Positions 53,122-62,481 of a stretch of 64,000 bases of DNA are shown here, one piece after another. Where the stretch lies: assembly GCA_963729795.1 (NCBI GenBank), contig CAVSPC010000016.1, positions 124,001-188,000 of the forward strand, read 5' to 3'. The position numbers and the translations under genes are program-made. Every line of letters begins with the position of its first letter. The first letter of the stretch is position 1. This DNA is from CAWBBA01 sp963729795 (GTDB lineage: Bacteria; Desulfobacterota; Desulfomonilia; Desulfomonilales; Desulfomonilaceae). The notes below the pieces were generated by a model that was not told the DNA's origin, made no database searches, and saw only the letters and a program-made list of their open reading frames with translations.

Positions 53122-55521
53122 GTGGCTTTTCTCTTTATCAATGTTAACCATGATGTTGGCTATGAATCGTCAGAGAGTATCCCTATCTCCACAGGCTACA
53201 TCCTCGCCGCGCTCAAGGCGGGCGGATTCGACGGCATAATCCTCGATGACCTTCGAGACAGGCCGCTAAGCCTCAGGAATCTCGAGAAATGGATTCGGCG
53301 TGTCGACCCGTGGGTTATCGGATTCACGGCGTACCAAAGCACGATGGGCCGGATTCGCTTTCTGTGCCGGTACATCAAGTCAAGGCACCCGAAAATAAAG
53401 GTAGTTCTGGGTGGGCCGCAGGTGTCGGCCATGCCTTCACATGCTCTGGAAGCTCTCAGCGACGTGGATGCCCTCGTGAGAGGGGAGGGCGAAGTGATAA
53501 TCCCCGCGATGGGTCGGGCCCTTCAGGCGGGCGGGAGCCTTGAAGAGGTCCCGGGAATCACATGCAGGCACGACGAACGCATCATGGACAGCGGTTCGGT
53601 GCCGGAAGCGCCCGAAGATTTAGATTTCTATCCTTCCCCTTACTTGACGGATCTGCTTAATCTGGACGGGAAGAATACGGCAATTCTCCTTTCGTCAAGA
53701 GGCTGCAGACATGTTTGCTGGTTCTGCATAACCCCGCGCATTTGCGGAGGCAAAGTACGCTACCATTCTGTAGAACGAACCATAGCCGAAATGGAGTTTC
53801 TCTCAGAGAAGGGAATAAAACGGTTTTGGTTTGCCGATCCCAATTTCACCGAAAACCGCGACAGAACAGAGACATTACTCGAAGAAAAGATCAAGAGGGG
53901 TATTACTACCCCCTTCTGGCTCCAAACCAGAGCAGATCTAGTAGATGCTTCCCTGCTCAAGAAGCTGGCGCAAGCGGGAGCCGACACAGTGGCGTTCGGC
54001 CTGGAATCCGGTAGCCCCGGCGTGCTGAAGAATACCAACAAAGGAATAATGTTGAGACAGCTTGAGGAAAATATTAAGGTCGTTCATTCACTGGGCATGG
54101 AGGCGGAACTTTTCTCAATTTTCGGGCTTCCAGGTGAAACGGTCGAAGACGCGCGTGAGACTATGGAGTTCCTACGCTCGTTGGAAATTCCCATTCAATC
54201 CAACTCAGGCTCACAACAAATGCAGCTATATTTTGGATCGGTGTACGAAAACAGCCCGAAACGTTTCGGCATTAAGCCTTTGCCCGGATACAGACCACCT
54301 TATATCTCTGTTGGGGATCGGTATGAAACTGAACAAATGTCAAAGGCGGACATCAAGAAGGTGCGCAACCTTTGGGCCATCGCCAATGAACAGATGGAAC
54401 GAGACGTCTATTATAAACAGCGCGTATTTGAGATTCTCGATTTCTTGCTGACAAGCCGGGAGGATCTATCGGATGAGCCGGCGTTTCATGCGTACGGGGC
54501 CCTTGCCGCCAGCGCCATAGAAGAGTTTGCGCTGCTCGAACAATTCTTGGAGGGATACCGTTCAACGCTGAACGAAGATGAGTCGGCCGTGGCAGAGCTG
54601 ATTTCTTCTTTGGGATTCTTTAAAGAAACAGCAGCCCCAGCGGGCCCAACGGACCGAATTATATTCGACTCCAGGAGCTGGATCCAAGGCGTACCCTTTA
54701 CAGGAATATCAGGAAAGTACTGGGATGTATTGCTTGGGCGAGGGCTTTTGCTCGCAACCTTTGAAGCGGGATTTATCGGGGCCAGAGAAGGGAATGAGAT
54801 TGACTTCGACTTTGTTTTCCCAGATGACTACGTTGAAGAGGAGTTGCGGGGAAAAGAAGTCCAGGTGCATGCAAAGATTCATAAGGTACTAATATCGGTG
54901 AATGCTAGTACCGTGGAAGAAGTAAGGCAACTCCGAATATCCAACACATATTCCTTTCCCGATCTCGATTTGCTACGGGAACAAAACGAGGTTCTTTACT
55001 ACCTGGCTCTTCGTGCTGCGGAACCCGGTGGTCTGCTGAAAACTCCGGGTCATTTTCTTATGCTGGTACACATGCTGGCAAAATTAGGCAAACGTGACAA
55101 CATTCGAAGTTTGGCGGATTTGGTGCAAGGTAAGCCCACTCCGCTGAACGCATTGGCGGACACTCTGGTCAACGCAGGAAAGTACTCATGGGCTCTAGAA
55201 TATTACAAGGCAATTTCAGAGGAAGTCCCGTCCTCTGTGCTGAAAAGAGTCCGCTGCCTTCTCAGCATGGAACAATCTGAAGAAGCCATGAGATTGCTGG
55301 AGACCGTTCCGGAGCTTTCCGACATGGAGTTCCAGGATACATTGTTGGAATGTATCAAGGCGGTTCAACCCGATTCAGCCCGGATTCCTTCTCTCGACCG
55401 TCATGTACTGGACCTGAGAGTAAATGCCGCACTCGGCAGGGAAACCATCCAGAAGGGGGGTGGGCACACCGGGAGACAGCTTGTACACGGGACATACGAG
55501 GGTAAATCAGAGGACTTGTGA
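53122..55521 (+). CDS. B12-radical SAM protein with trigger-factor/FKBP-like and TPR-like regions
   Basis: The 799-residue protein begins with a cobalamin-binding-like domain (STGYILAALKAGGFDGIIL, VVLGGPQVSAMPSHALEAL, VRGEGE). A radical-SAM core with the cluster motif SSRGCRHVCWFCITP follows, continuing through SIFGLPGETVEDARETMEF. After a helical linker, residues about 511-593 (IIFDSRSWIQGVPFTG, LGRGLLLATFEAGFIGAREG, FVFPDDYVEEELRGKEVQV) closely follow the pattern of the trigger-factor FKBP-type prolyl isomerase domain. The remaining 200 residues look like TPR-type helical repeats. A B12-radical-SAM enzyme with a peptidyl-prolyl isomerase module suggests a protein or peptide substrate. This is inference. 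Confidence 0.85.
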   Translation: MAFLFINVNHDVGYESSESIPISTGYILAALKAGGFDGIILDDLRDRPLSLRNLEKWIRRVDPWVIGFTAYQSTMGRIRFLCRYIKSRHPKIKVVLGGPQVSAMPSHALEALSDVDALVRGEGEVIIPAMGRALQAGGSLEEVPGITCRHDERIMDSGSVPEAPEDLDFYPSPYLTDLLNLDGKNTAILLSSRGCRHVCWFCITPRICGGKVRYHSVERTIAEMEFLSEKGIKRFWFADPNFTENRDRTETLLEEKIKRGITTPFWLQTRADLVDASLLKKLAQAGADTVAFGLESGSPGVLKNTNKGIMLRQLEENIKVVHSLGMEAELFSIFGLPGETVEDARETMEFLRSLEIPIQSNSGSQQMQLYFGSVYENSPKRFGIKPLPGYRPPYISVGDRYETEQMSKADIKKVRNLWAIANEQMERDVYYKQRVFEILDFLLTSREDLSDEPAFHAYGALAASAIEEFALLEQFLEGYRSTLNEDESAVAELISSLGFFKETAAPAGPTDRIIFDSRSWIQGVPFTGISGKYWDVLLGRGLLLATFEAGFIGAREGNEIDFDFVFPDDYVEEELRGKEVQVHAKIHKVLISVNASTVEEVRQLRISNTYSFPDLDLLREQNEVLYYLALRAAEPGGLLKTPGHFLMLVHMLAKLGKRDNIRSLADLVQGKPTPLNALADTLVNAGKYSWALEYYKAISEEVPSSVLKRVRCLLSMEQSEEAMRLLETVPELSDMEFQDTLLECIKAVQPDSARIPSLDRHVLDLRVNAALGRETIQKGGGHTGRQLVHGTYEGKSEDL

Positions 55522-55610
55522 ACCGAGCGTCAGCCCTCGATTTCAGCAAGGCCGGACGCCTCTCTAGAAGGCGTCGAGACTTATGTCTGAAAGTGAGGAG
55601 AAATTCGACC

Positions 55611-56444
55611 ATGAACATGGAGGTATCGGCAACCGGGACTCTCGTCACCTACCACAGGGATGGGCAGGTAGGTTTTATTACGCTTAACAGGCCCGAAAAG
55701 CGGAACGCGATGAGTCTTAGTCTGTGGAATGCCTTGGATCAGGCCATCGGTATGGCAGAAGAGGACTCCGAGGCCAGGGTCGTAATCCTGGCAGGCGCAG
55801 GCAAATCTTTTTGCGCGGGTCTGGATCTGAGCCCCGAAAATAAGATAATAGCAACGGTCACCGGCCCGGCGAATGCGGCCCAAAAGGTGGCTCTCTTCAA
55901 AGAGGTCAAGCACGTTCAAGCGATCCATACGCGGCTGGAGCGCCTCTCACAGCCTACGATAGCGGCAATACACGGCCATTGCCTTGGAGCCGGACTGGAA
56001 CTGGTCCTGTGTTGCGACATACGTATCTGTTCTGAAGAAACTGTGTTTGCTCTTCCTGAGGCTACTCTTGCCATTATCACGGATGTCGGAGGGCTCCAGC
56101 GACTCCCCAAAGTGGTGGGGCAAGGGCATGCGCGCGAAATAGCTTTTCGAGGTCATCGCTTCAATGCCCAGCATGCCCGGGCCATCAACCTGGTGAACAA
56201 CGTCTATCCCGATAAGGACACGCTCGACACCAAAGTTCTGGAGATGGCCCTGGAAATAGCGGGCAATCCTCCTTTCGCGGTCCAGGGTGCCAAGGATGTT
56301 TTCCTCGTAAATGATGAGGTGCCGATGGACCAAGCTCTGGATTACAATGCAGCGAGATCGAGCATGATCATGCCCTCGGAGGATCTTTTTGAGGCCATTT
56401 CCGCGTATCTCGAAAAACGAAAAGGGAATTTCAAAGGCGCGTGA
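55611..56444 (+). CDS. Enoyl-CoA hydratase/isomerase
   Basis: The 277-residue crotonase-fold enzyme has FITLNRPEKRNAMSLSLWNAL, the oxyanion-hole FCAGLDLS and AIHGHCLGAGLELVLCCDI, and the active-site-adjacent LPEATLAIITDVGGLQRLP. The D-V-G-G arrangement resembles dienoyl-CoA isomerase-like members. ATG 55611 has GAGGAGA upstream; the frame extends into the preceding gene. With the next gene it suggests beta-oxidation of unsaturated or cyclic acyl-CoAs. Confidence 0.92.
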   Translation: MNMEVSATGTLVTYHRDGQVGFITLNRPEKRNAMSLSLWNALDQAIGMAEEDSEARVVILAGAGKSFCAGLDLSPENKIIATVTGPANAAQKVALFKEVKHVQAIHTRLERLSQPTIAAIHGHCLGAGLELVLCCDIRICSEETVFALPEATLAIITDVGGLQRLPKVVGQGHAREIAFRGHRFNAQHARAINLVNNVYPDKDTLDTKVLEMALEIAGNPPFAVQGAKDVFLVNDEVPMDQALDYNAARSSMIMPSEDLFEAISAYLEKRKGNFKGA

Positions 56445-56474
56445 TGTGGGGCCTTGAAAGAGCGGCCAAAAGGA

Positions 56475-56643
56475 TTCACCGCTGAGTGCGCAGAGAACGC
56501 AGAGGCGAAAAATGGCTTATACAGGACGACGTGACTTCTCCGACTCACGGATAGGATGGCATTGTCCTTGATGCGCCGTACCCATCTCGAAGAAATGGGG
56601 AGAAGAGACTGTTCTCCGCGATCTCTGCGGTCTCCGCGGTGAA
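56475..56643. repeat. Inverted repeat (TTCACCGC...GCGGTGAA type), copy 2
   Basis: TTCACCGCTGAGTGCGCAGA and its neighbour GAACGCAGAG are mirrored by ATCTCTGCGGTCTCCGCGGTGAA. It is related to the element at 43398-43603. It fills the 266-base space between the enoyl-CoA hydratase and reductase genes. Confidence 0.68.
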
Positions 56644-56710
56644 TTATTATATCGAACACAATGCCACACACTTCATTGCGGTCGAAATCTGATTCAACCT
56701 GGAGGTTTCA

Positions 56711-58714
56711 TTGATTACTAAACTGTTCGAGCCGATATCCGTAGGTCCCATGTCTCTGTCAAACAGAGTTGTCATGACGGCCATGCACCTCAATTACACC
56801 CCCGACGGAGAAGTTACGGATCGTTTCATTGATTTCTATGCGGCCCGTGCCCGCGGAGGCGCCGGTTTGATCATTATCGGCGGTGCGGAGATCAACGATC
56901 AAGCATCGGGTGTTGGCTTGATGCTCTCCATAAAAGATGATCGCTACGTCCCCGGGCTGCAAAGGTTCACAGAGGCTATTCATCAGAACGGATCAAAGGC
57001 CGCGGTGCAGTTGTACATGGCGGGTGCCTACTCCTTCTGCGGTCTTAGAGGACTCCCGACCCTTGCCCCTTCCGAGTACACAACCTTTTTCACGCGACAG
57101 AAGACAACTCCTATGACGCTGGACGACATCGAACGCGTCCAGGAAGATTTCGTCAAGGGAGCGCTAAGAGCTAAGAAGGCCGGATTCGATGCAGTTGAAG
57201 TGCTGGCCTCCGCGGGCTATCTGATTTGTCAGTTTCTCTCCCCCAAAACCAATAAGCGAGATGACGACTACGGCGGTCCGCTGGAAAACCGCATGCGCTT
57301 CGGGCTCGAAGTTGTCAGGCGCGTTCGACAAGAAGTGGGTTCAGACATGGCCGTCATTGTTCGAGTCGCGGGGAATGACTTCGTGCCCGACAGCCACACC
57401 AACCGAGAAGCCCGGGTCTTTGCCGCGGCGGTAGAAAAAGCAGGGGCTGACTGTATCAATGTTACTGGAGGATGGCACGAGAGCCGAGTTCCACAGATAA
57501 CAATGGATCTACCCCAAGCGGGTTATGTTTACCTTGCAAGGGGTATCAAAGAAAACGTCGGTATCCCCGTTATAGGTTGCAACCGTATCAACGATCCTTT
57601 CATTGCCGAAGAAGTGCTCAGGGAGAGAGCAGCCGATCTGGTCGGGGTTGCCCGAGGAATGTTGGCTGATCCCGAATTTGTGAACAAGGCTCGCGAGGGG
57701 CGGGCCGACGAAATACGTCGATGCGTGGCCTGCAATCAGAGGTGCTTTGATCACGTTTTTCAATTGAAGCCCGTTGGTTGCATGGTCAATCCCAGGTGCG
57801 GTCGTGAAAAGGAGACTGTCATCGGACAAGCCGCTTCCCCAAAGAAAATCCTCGTGGCCGGCGCAGGACCTGCCGGATGTGAATTCGCGGTTACAGCGGC
57901 ACAGCGGGGACACAAAGTCATTCTCTGCGAGAAGGAACAGCAAATCGGCGGGCAGGTAAACTGGTCAGCGAAGGCGACCAACAAGCATGATTTTCACTAT
58001 CTGTTCGACTACTACCGTGCTGTTTTGCCCAAGTACGAAGTAGATGTGCGCACCAGCACGTGCGTCACGCCTGAGCTTGTGGCAGCAGAAAAACCGGATC
58101 TGGTGGTCGTAGCGACTGGCGCTGCTCCGTTTAAACCGCCTATAGAAGCGGTGGAAGCCCCTAACGTGTTCCAGGCCTGGGACGTTTTGAAGGGAAAGGT
58201 TCAGACAGGATCGAATGTAGTGGTGGTTGGTGGAGGGTCGGTCGGTCTTGAAACAGCGGCTTTTTTGGCTGAAAAAGGAACGATTTCCCCGAGCCAGGTC
58301 TATTTTCTCACGATGCACCAGGCAGAGTCCCCCGAGGTGCTTCGGGAACTGATGCTCAAAGGTGTAAAGAAAGTGACGGTCATTGAAATGCTCACACGGA
58401 TCGGCCAGGACATAGGGCTTTCCACGAGATGGGTGCTTCTCAAGGAACTCGAGATGAGAGGCGTGACCATAGTGACCGAGGCGAAAATGAAAGATATCAC
58501 CACAGAAAAGGTAGTCTACACTGATTCAACAGGGAATGATGTCACTATACCCGCGGATTCCGTAGTGCTTGCAATGGGATCGCGACCGGAGAATTCTCTA
58601 AGCCGAAAACTTGAGCAGTCCGGCGCGAAGGTACACGTCATAGGCGATGCAAAAGAAGTTGGGCGTATTGGAAGCGCTCTTGATGACGGCTTCACCTTGG
58701 CTTGCGAGGTGTAG
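56711..58714 (+). CDS. 2,4-dienoyl-CoA reductase / enoate reductase-type FMN-[4Fe-4S]-FAD protein
   Basis: The 667-residue enzyme begins with an Old-Yellow-Enzyme barrel (KLFEPISVGPMSLSNRVVM, RARGGAGLIIIGG, QFLSPKTNKRDDDYGG, GVARGMLADPEFVNKA). It continues with the single cluster motif CVACNQRCFD...GCMVNPRCG, and ends with FAD/NAD(P)H domains (ILVAGAGPAGCEFAVTAAQRG, NVVVVGGGSVGLETAAFLAEKG). This is the FadH layout, which reduces conjugated enoyl-CoAs. The TTG start at 56711 has GGAGGT upstream. Similar enzymes act in anaerobic aromatic or naphthoyl-CoA degradation; the substrate is open. Confidence 0.93.
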   Translation: MITKLFEPISVGPMSLSNRVVMTAMHLNYTPDGEVTDRFIDFYAARARGGAGLIIIGGAEINDQASGVGLMLSIKDDRYVPGLQRFTEAIHQNGSKAAVQLYMAGAYSFCGLRGLPTLAPSEYTTFFTRQKTTPMTLDDIERVQEDFVKGALRAKKAGFDAVEVLASAGYLICQFLSPKTNKRDDDYGGPLENRMRFGLEVVRRVRQEVGSDMAVIVRVAGNDFVPDSHTNREARVFAAAVEKAGADCINVTGGWHESRVPQITMDLPQAGYVYLARGIKENVGIPVIGCNRINDPFIAEEVLRERAADLVGVARGMLADPEFVNKAREGRADEIRRCVACNQRCFDHVFQLKPVGCMVNPRCGREKETVIGQAASPKKILVAGAGPAGCEFAVTAAQRGHKVILCEKEQQIGGQVNWSAKATNKHDFHYLFDYYRAVLPKYEVDVRTSTCVTPELVAAEKPDLVVVATGAAPFKPPIEAVEAPNVFQAWDVLKGKVQTGSNVVVVGGGSVGLETAAFLAEKGTISPSQVYFLTMHQAESPEVLRELMLKGVKKVTVIEMLTRIGQDIGLSTRWVLLKELEMRGVTIVTEAKMKDITTEKVVYTDSTGNDVTIPADSVVLAMGSRPENSLSRKLEQSGAKVHVIGDAKEVGRIGSALDDGFTLACEV

Positions 58715-58820
58715 ACGTGGCAAGAATCGAACTGAATTCAAGCGACCGTTCAAACGATTCGGTCAAAACTTGAAATCCGTTTTATCCGGCTTTCCGGCAA
58801 CATATATATGAGCCACCAGC

Positions 58821-58850
58821 AGAAGCCGATTGCAGACGTGACCGGCTTCT
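58821..58850 (+). terminator. Stem-loop after the dienoyl-CoA reductase gene
   Basis: AGAAGCCG at 58821-58828 pairs with CGGCTTCT at 58843-58850, just over 100 bases after the stop codon. No T-tract follows, so termination is tentative. Confidence 0.35.
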
Positions 58851-58906
58851 AGCTGCGGTCTTCATACTTCCTCAAGACATTCTGACGGCTCAGTGCTCAG
58901 CGCGCA

Positions 58907-59126
58907 CTAGGATCCCAGAGCCTCCGCGAATCCTCCATGTACTTCTTGAGAGCGTTCCTTTTCGCGGCTCCGGTGTTTGTACATTATATTTGCCAGTCTT
59001 TCTTGGACGATCCTCTGCTCATGCCAAACCTCGTGTTCCGAATCTCTGTTTGCATCCCTGGCAAAAGCAGATCGGAACCAAGGCCAGAGATGCCACGAGC
59101 GTTAATGCGATAATGACGTTTGTCAT
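58907..59126 (-). pseudogene. Small membrane-anchored peptide with one-base frameshift
   Basis: An excellent ribosome site (GAGGAGG) precedes ATG at 59126. The first frame gives NVIIALTLVASLALVPICF, a hydrophobic helix, and stops at 59019. From there another frame continues in convincing charged protein sequence (RDSEHEVWHEQRIVQER, MYKHRSREKERSQEVHGG) to a stop at 58907. Removing one base from the four-base homopolymer at 59063-59066 joins both into about 72 residues, a membrane helix with a soluble charged tail. The function is unknown. Confidence 0.55.
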
Positions 59127-59950
59127 GTCAACCTCCTCTATGTCTCTTCATGTTAAACGATGGTGTGTCCTTGCAGGTTAAGGAAGAGGAAAAAAGGAAA
59201 AGAGACCATTTTCAAGACACGACCGCTTGAACAGGCTTTTAGGGCATTCCTCAACGTCCTTGTATCGGCGAATGTCATCTGCCGATGTGTGACCGCACAC
59301 TGATAACTGAGCGAATCCCGGATCAGAAAACTTGTTCAAGCCACCGAACTCCAGGCTGACAAGACGAATGGGTTCGTGTCATCAATCGTCTTTAAGCTTA
59401 TCAGCGACTTCCCTCTTTTGCTAGAGATTTCTTTGTCCTTGTTGTTTTGGACCGACCGACTTCACGAAGCAGACCCATAAGCACTTACGATCATCTTTGT
59501 TAGCACGAAGTTCAGATCCTCTCTGAGGTTAAGAACTCGCGCCGGCGCTTCACCGTAGTTGCACTCAGAATACCGCGTTGTCCAGATTTCTCTTACCGCG
59601 TGCCTGTCCAGATTTTAAGTTCCCCCAGTTGCCTTTCGGTTCCAAGAAATTTTCTCGCGTCGGGATTTTGAACTACAAAGTCGTGCTGATGCCTTTCATA
59701 CTGAGCGAAGTATTTTACGAACTGACAAAAAAACTGACACCTGCCAGTGTAAACTGTTTACCGTTTTCCCATCTGAACAAAGAATCCGTGGTGGCATGTT
59801 AATTGCTCGCGAAAAAATCTCAACAAAAGTTGGCGAAAGCTCCTCTCGTGTTGTTCAAGAGAACACTGTGACATCTGCTGAAAGAACAGTCGTACTAGCT
59901 CAGAGGAAGATGAAGGTTCCCAGATGCCAGCTCCTCTTGCATCTTTTGGT
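59127..59950. other. Gene-free stretch
   Basis: About 820 bases without a supportable gene. Frames of up to about 75 codons (59578-59802 plus, 59758-59970 minus) lack ribosome sites and recognisable sequence. It could hold an RNA gene or decayed sequence; I see no clear hairpin with a T-tract. Confidence 0.5.
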
Positions 59951-59980
59951 TTGACACTAAGGCTATGCATTTCCTAATAT
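59951..59980 (+). promoter_or_regulatory. Sigma-70-type promoter for the barrel protein gene
   Basis: TTGACA at 59951-59956, an 18-base spacer and TAATAT at 59975-59980. The transcript would have a leader of about 140 bases to the GTG at 60125. Confidence 0.55.
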
Positions 59981-60124
59981 ACCGTAAAATTCTCAATCTA
60001 TGTTTGAAAATGATCTTTGAATCGCTTCGGGACCGCTATTTTACAAGGTTCTGAAGGGATCACATGGTTCTTTTGTTTGTGGACGGAAACCTCTCCGTCC
60101 TTGTACGTTAAGGAGGAATATCCA

Positions 60125-62040
60125 GTGCATCGCCATAAGGTATGGTTGTTGGCAATGGTTCTTTGCCTGAGCGTCATCATGTTCAAGGCTCCGGCTGGAG
60201 CCTGGGAATTTGTTATGGACGGCGCGTTCACGTGGGAGTTTGACTACAGGTCTCAGGGGGGCGTCAGGGCTTTTTCGGTCCTTACGATCAGGACGCTGGC
60301 AGCGGAATCCCAGGCACGGTTGCGGGCTTTTATGCCCCGATCAATGGATGGCTGGGAGAGCAGGCAGGGAACTTCGTATCCGGCTCTGATTCGTCATGGC
60401 AAACCGAGTACATGAGTACCGATATGGAGCTGAGGATCAACCCCGCGATCCGAATCGACGGCAATTATTACATAGGTGCTTGGGCGGAAACACTCAATCC
60501 GAATACCACCCCAAACGTTGATTTTGGCCAGGGCAATCTGGTTGCGGCAGAAAATGCGAACAGCAAGTTTCAAGGAGTTCAACGATCCTTTTCGCCAGGG
60601 TACTGGAATACCCTCTGGGCTGACGTCCAACTTCCGTGGGGTCTTGTCCGCATAGGCAAAAGGCCTTCTATATTCGGCATCGGCATGTTTTACAATGGAT
60701 TGGAATCCCGATCCACCCATAAGATCTCCCTAGAGGTTCCTTACGGCCCGTTTCTGTTTGGGTTGCGTGTCGATACATCCAGAAGGTCCACCACGACTGT
60801 GAACTTTGGCGGAACCCCTCCCAACCCGAATATCCAAGTCGTTGGTAACAGCAGCCCTTCAGGTTATTTTAATCAGGATTTCGACAAGAATAACAAACGC
60901 CAGTTTGATTTCTCGTTTCCTGTCGTGAGGTATCACAACGGACCGCTTGAGACGGGTATCCTGTGGAACCCGGTCCGATGGCTTGTTGGTGGCGAAGGCA
61001 TCATAGCCAGTCCGGGTACGAGGGCAATCAGGCCGTTCGTGGACCATTATGAGCAGTATGGTGTATGGTACCTAAAGTACAACAATGGCCGATTCTTCTT
61101 GAATACGGAATTGGACTGGGATCATCAGATCAACAGAAACAGAAGGAAGTTGGCGTCGGGAGCCCCGGACTTTGGTCACTTCCCTGGTGCTCGCGACACG
61201 TATATCGAGAATTGGCGGGCGGTTGCGGAAGGAGGCTTTCTTTGCGGCCCGGCGATGCTGTCCGCAATCTATGCCTGGTCATCGGGACCTGATCGAAGAG
61301 GCGGCGCGCAGATAGACAGAAATGGAGTTTTATTTCAGGCCGGCAGGACCAGCACTTCCACCATCGGTTCTTTCACCAACGTGAGACCGTCTTGCTCTAA
61401 CTCGAACACCGGTTTGTTCCGGCCCTACAGCTTGCTCATGGTCTACTCGTACGGTCTTGGAACCCACATCAACGGAGACACGGGGAACGGGTACGTGGAA
61501 GATGCATCGGTTTACGGGGCCAGATTCGACTACGCGGTGGCATCCAACCTGAATACGTATTTGAGCTTTTTCTGGGCGGACAGAGTATCCAAGAGCGGGT
61601 ACGGATGGGGTTTTATTAAGCCTGTCGTACCCAACGGGACGATAAACCCAAGCTATACGGCACCGGCTATAAATTTTACTGGCTTCGCTGCCGGCACGGC
61701 CACAACAAGCGGGTTGCCGTCCGGTGTGGTGACTCTTTATCATGATGTAGCCAGGGAAGGGGCCCCTTCCATACCTGACACCAACCTGGGTTGGGAAATC
61801 GACGCAGGGTTCGACTGGAAGCTTCTGGAGGGATTTACCGTAAATTTCTCATCCGCTTACTGGCAGCCCGGGCAATGGTTTAGCTGGGCCTGCGTTGACA
61901 AGGCGGTGGCCAATTGGGCTCAAGCCTCTATCGTCACCGCTGGATTTGGAAACATGAATCCGGCGGCCTGGGGTGTCAATCCCAACAGGCAGATCGATCC
62001 GATCTTTGGTATCGAGTTGAGGGTGGTCGGATCGTTCTAG
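60125..62040 (+). pseudogene. Outer-membrane beta-barrel (porin-like) protein, interrupted by a one-base frameshift
   Basis: Translation starts at GTG 60125 with GGAGGA upstream and a signal peptide (VWLLAMVLCLSVIMFKAPAGA). The mature protein starts with WEFVMDGAFTWEFDYRSQ, then loses frame in the six-G run at 60256-60261. Adding one G restores FFGPYDQDAG and then the long second frame (ELRINPAIRIDGNYYIGAW onward). The restored protein of about 638 residues is rich in alternating aromatic beta strands and ends in phenylalanine (RVVGSF), the usual outer-membrane insertion signal. It probably forms a channel; the family is not named by me. Confidence 0.78.
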
Positions 62041-62070
62041 GAGATTATAGACAAGGCACGCCTTAACATG

Positions 62071-62098
62071 GCGGAGGGTTTTCAGCCCTCCGCTTTTT
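62071..62098 (+). terminator. Rho-independent terminator of the barrel protein gene
   Basis: GCGGAGGG and CCCTCCGC form a perfect eight-base stem with a seven-base loop, followed at once by TTTTT. It lies 31 bases after the stop codon. Confidence 0.85.
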
Positions 62099-62228
62099 GT
62101 TCACTGACTACCAGCAGGCATATAGGAGTGCTCAAAAATTTTGACGTTATCTATTGGCCGTATCACAAGGAATTGGTAGGCCCGGCGTCCCTGCCAGGTA
62201 GAAATAGTTGATTACTGAGGGAATTGTT

Positions 62229-62248
62229 CACCGGCACGGAGGCCGGTG
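62229..62248. repeat. Short palindromic repeat CACCGGC...GCCGGTG
   Basis: A seven-base perfect stem with a six-base spacer lies in the 440-base space between the barrel protein terminator and the glycosyltransferase gene. No gene is seen in that space. Confidence 0.5.
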
Positions 62249-62481
62249 CTACCAATTTCGAGCAATCGCTCCTTGCCAACCCGCGCCGACTCATCCCGGC
62301 TTTCGAACATTACTTTTGGCAATTGCCGCAATAGTGTGGTACAGTAATTTCGGCTCCGAATTGTAAGGGTATTTCGCCAACAGGGGATTGTGCTCTTGCG
62401 ATGCGACCAGCTTGCCGGGTGGGCCGCTTTAAATCGTTGCCGCATTTCGAACAAATTCATTCGATCTATCAAGGGGAAAAT

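Noticed and set aside
59019..59126. In-frame TGA as a selenocysteine codon in the small peptide
   Set aside because: The sequence after the TGA in the same frame is not protein-like, whereas the neighbouring frame is; a one-base shift explains it better.
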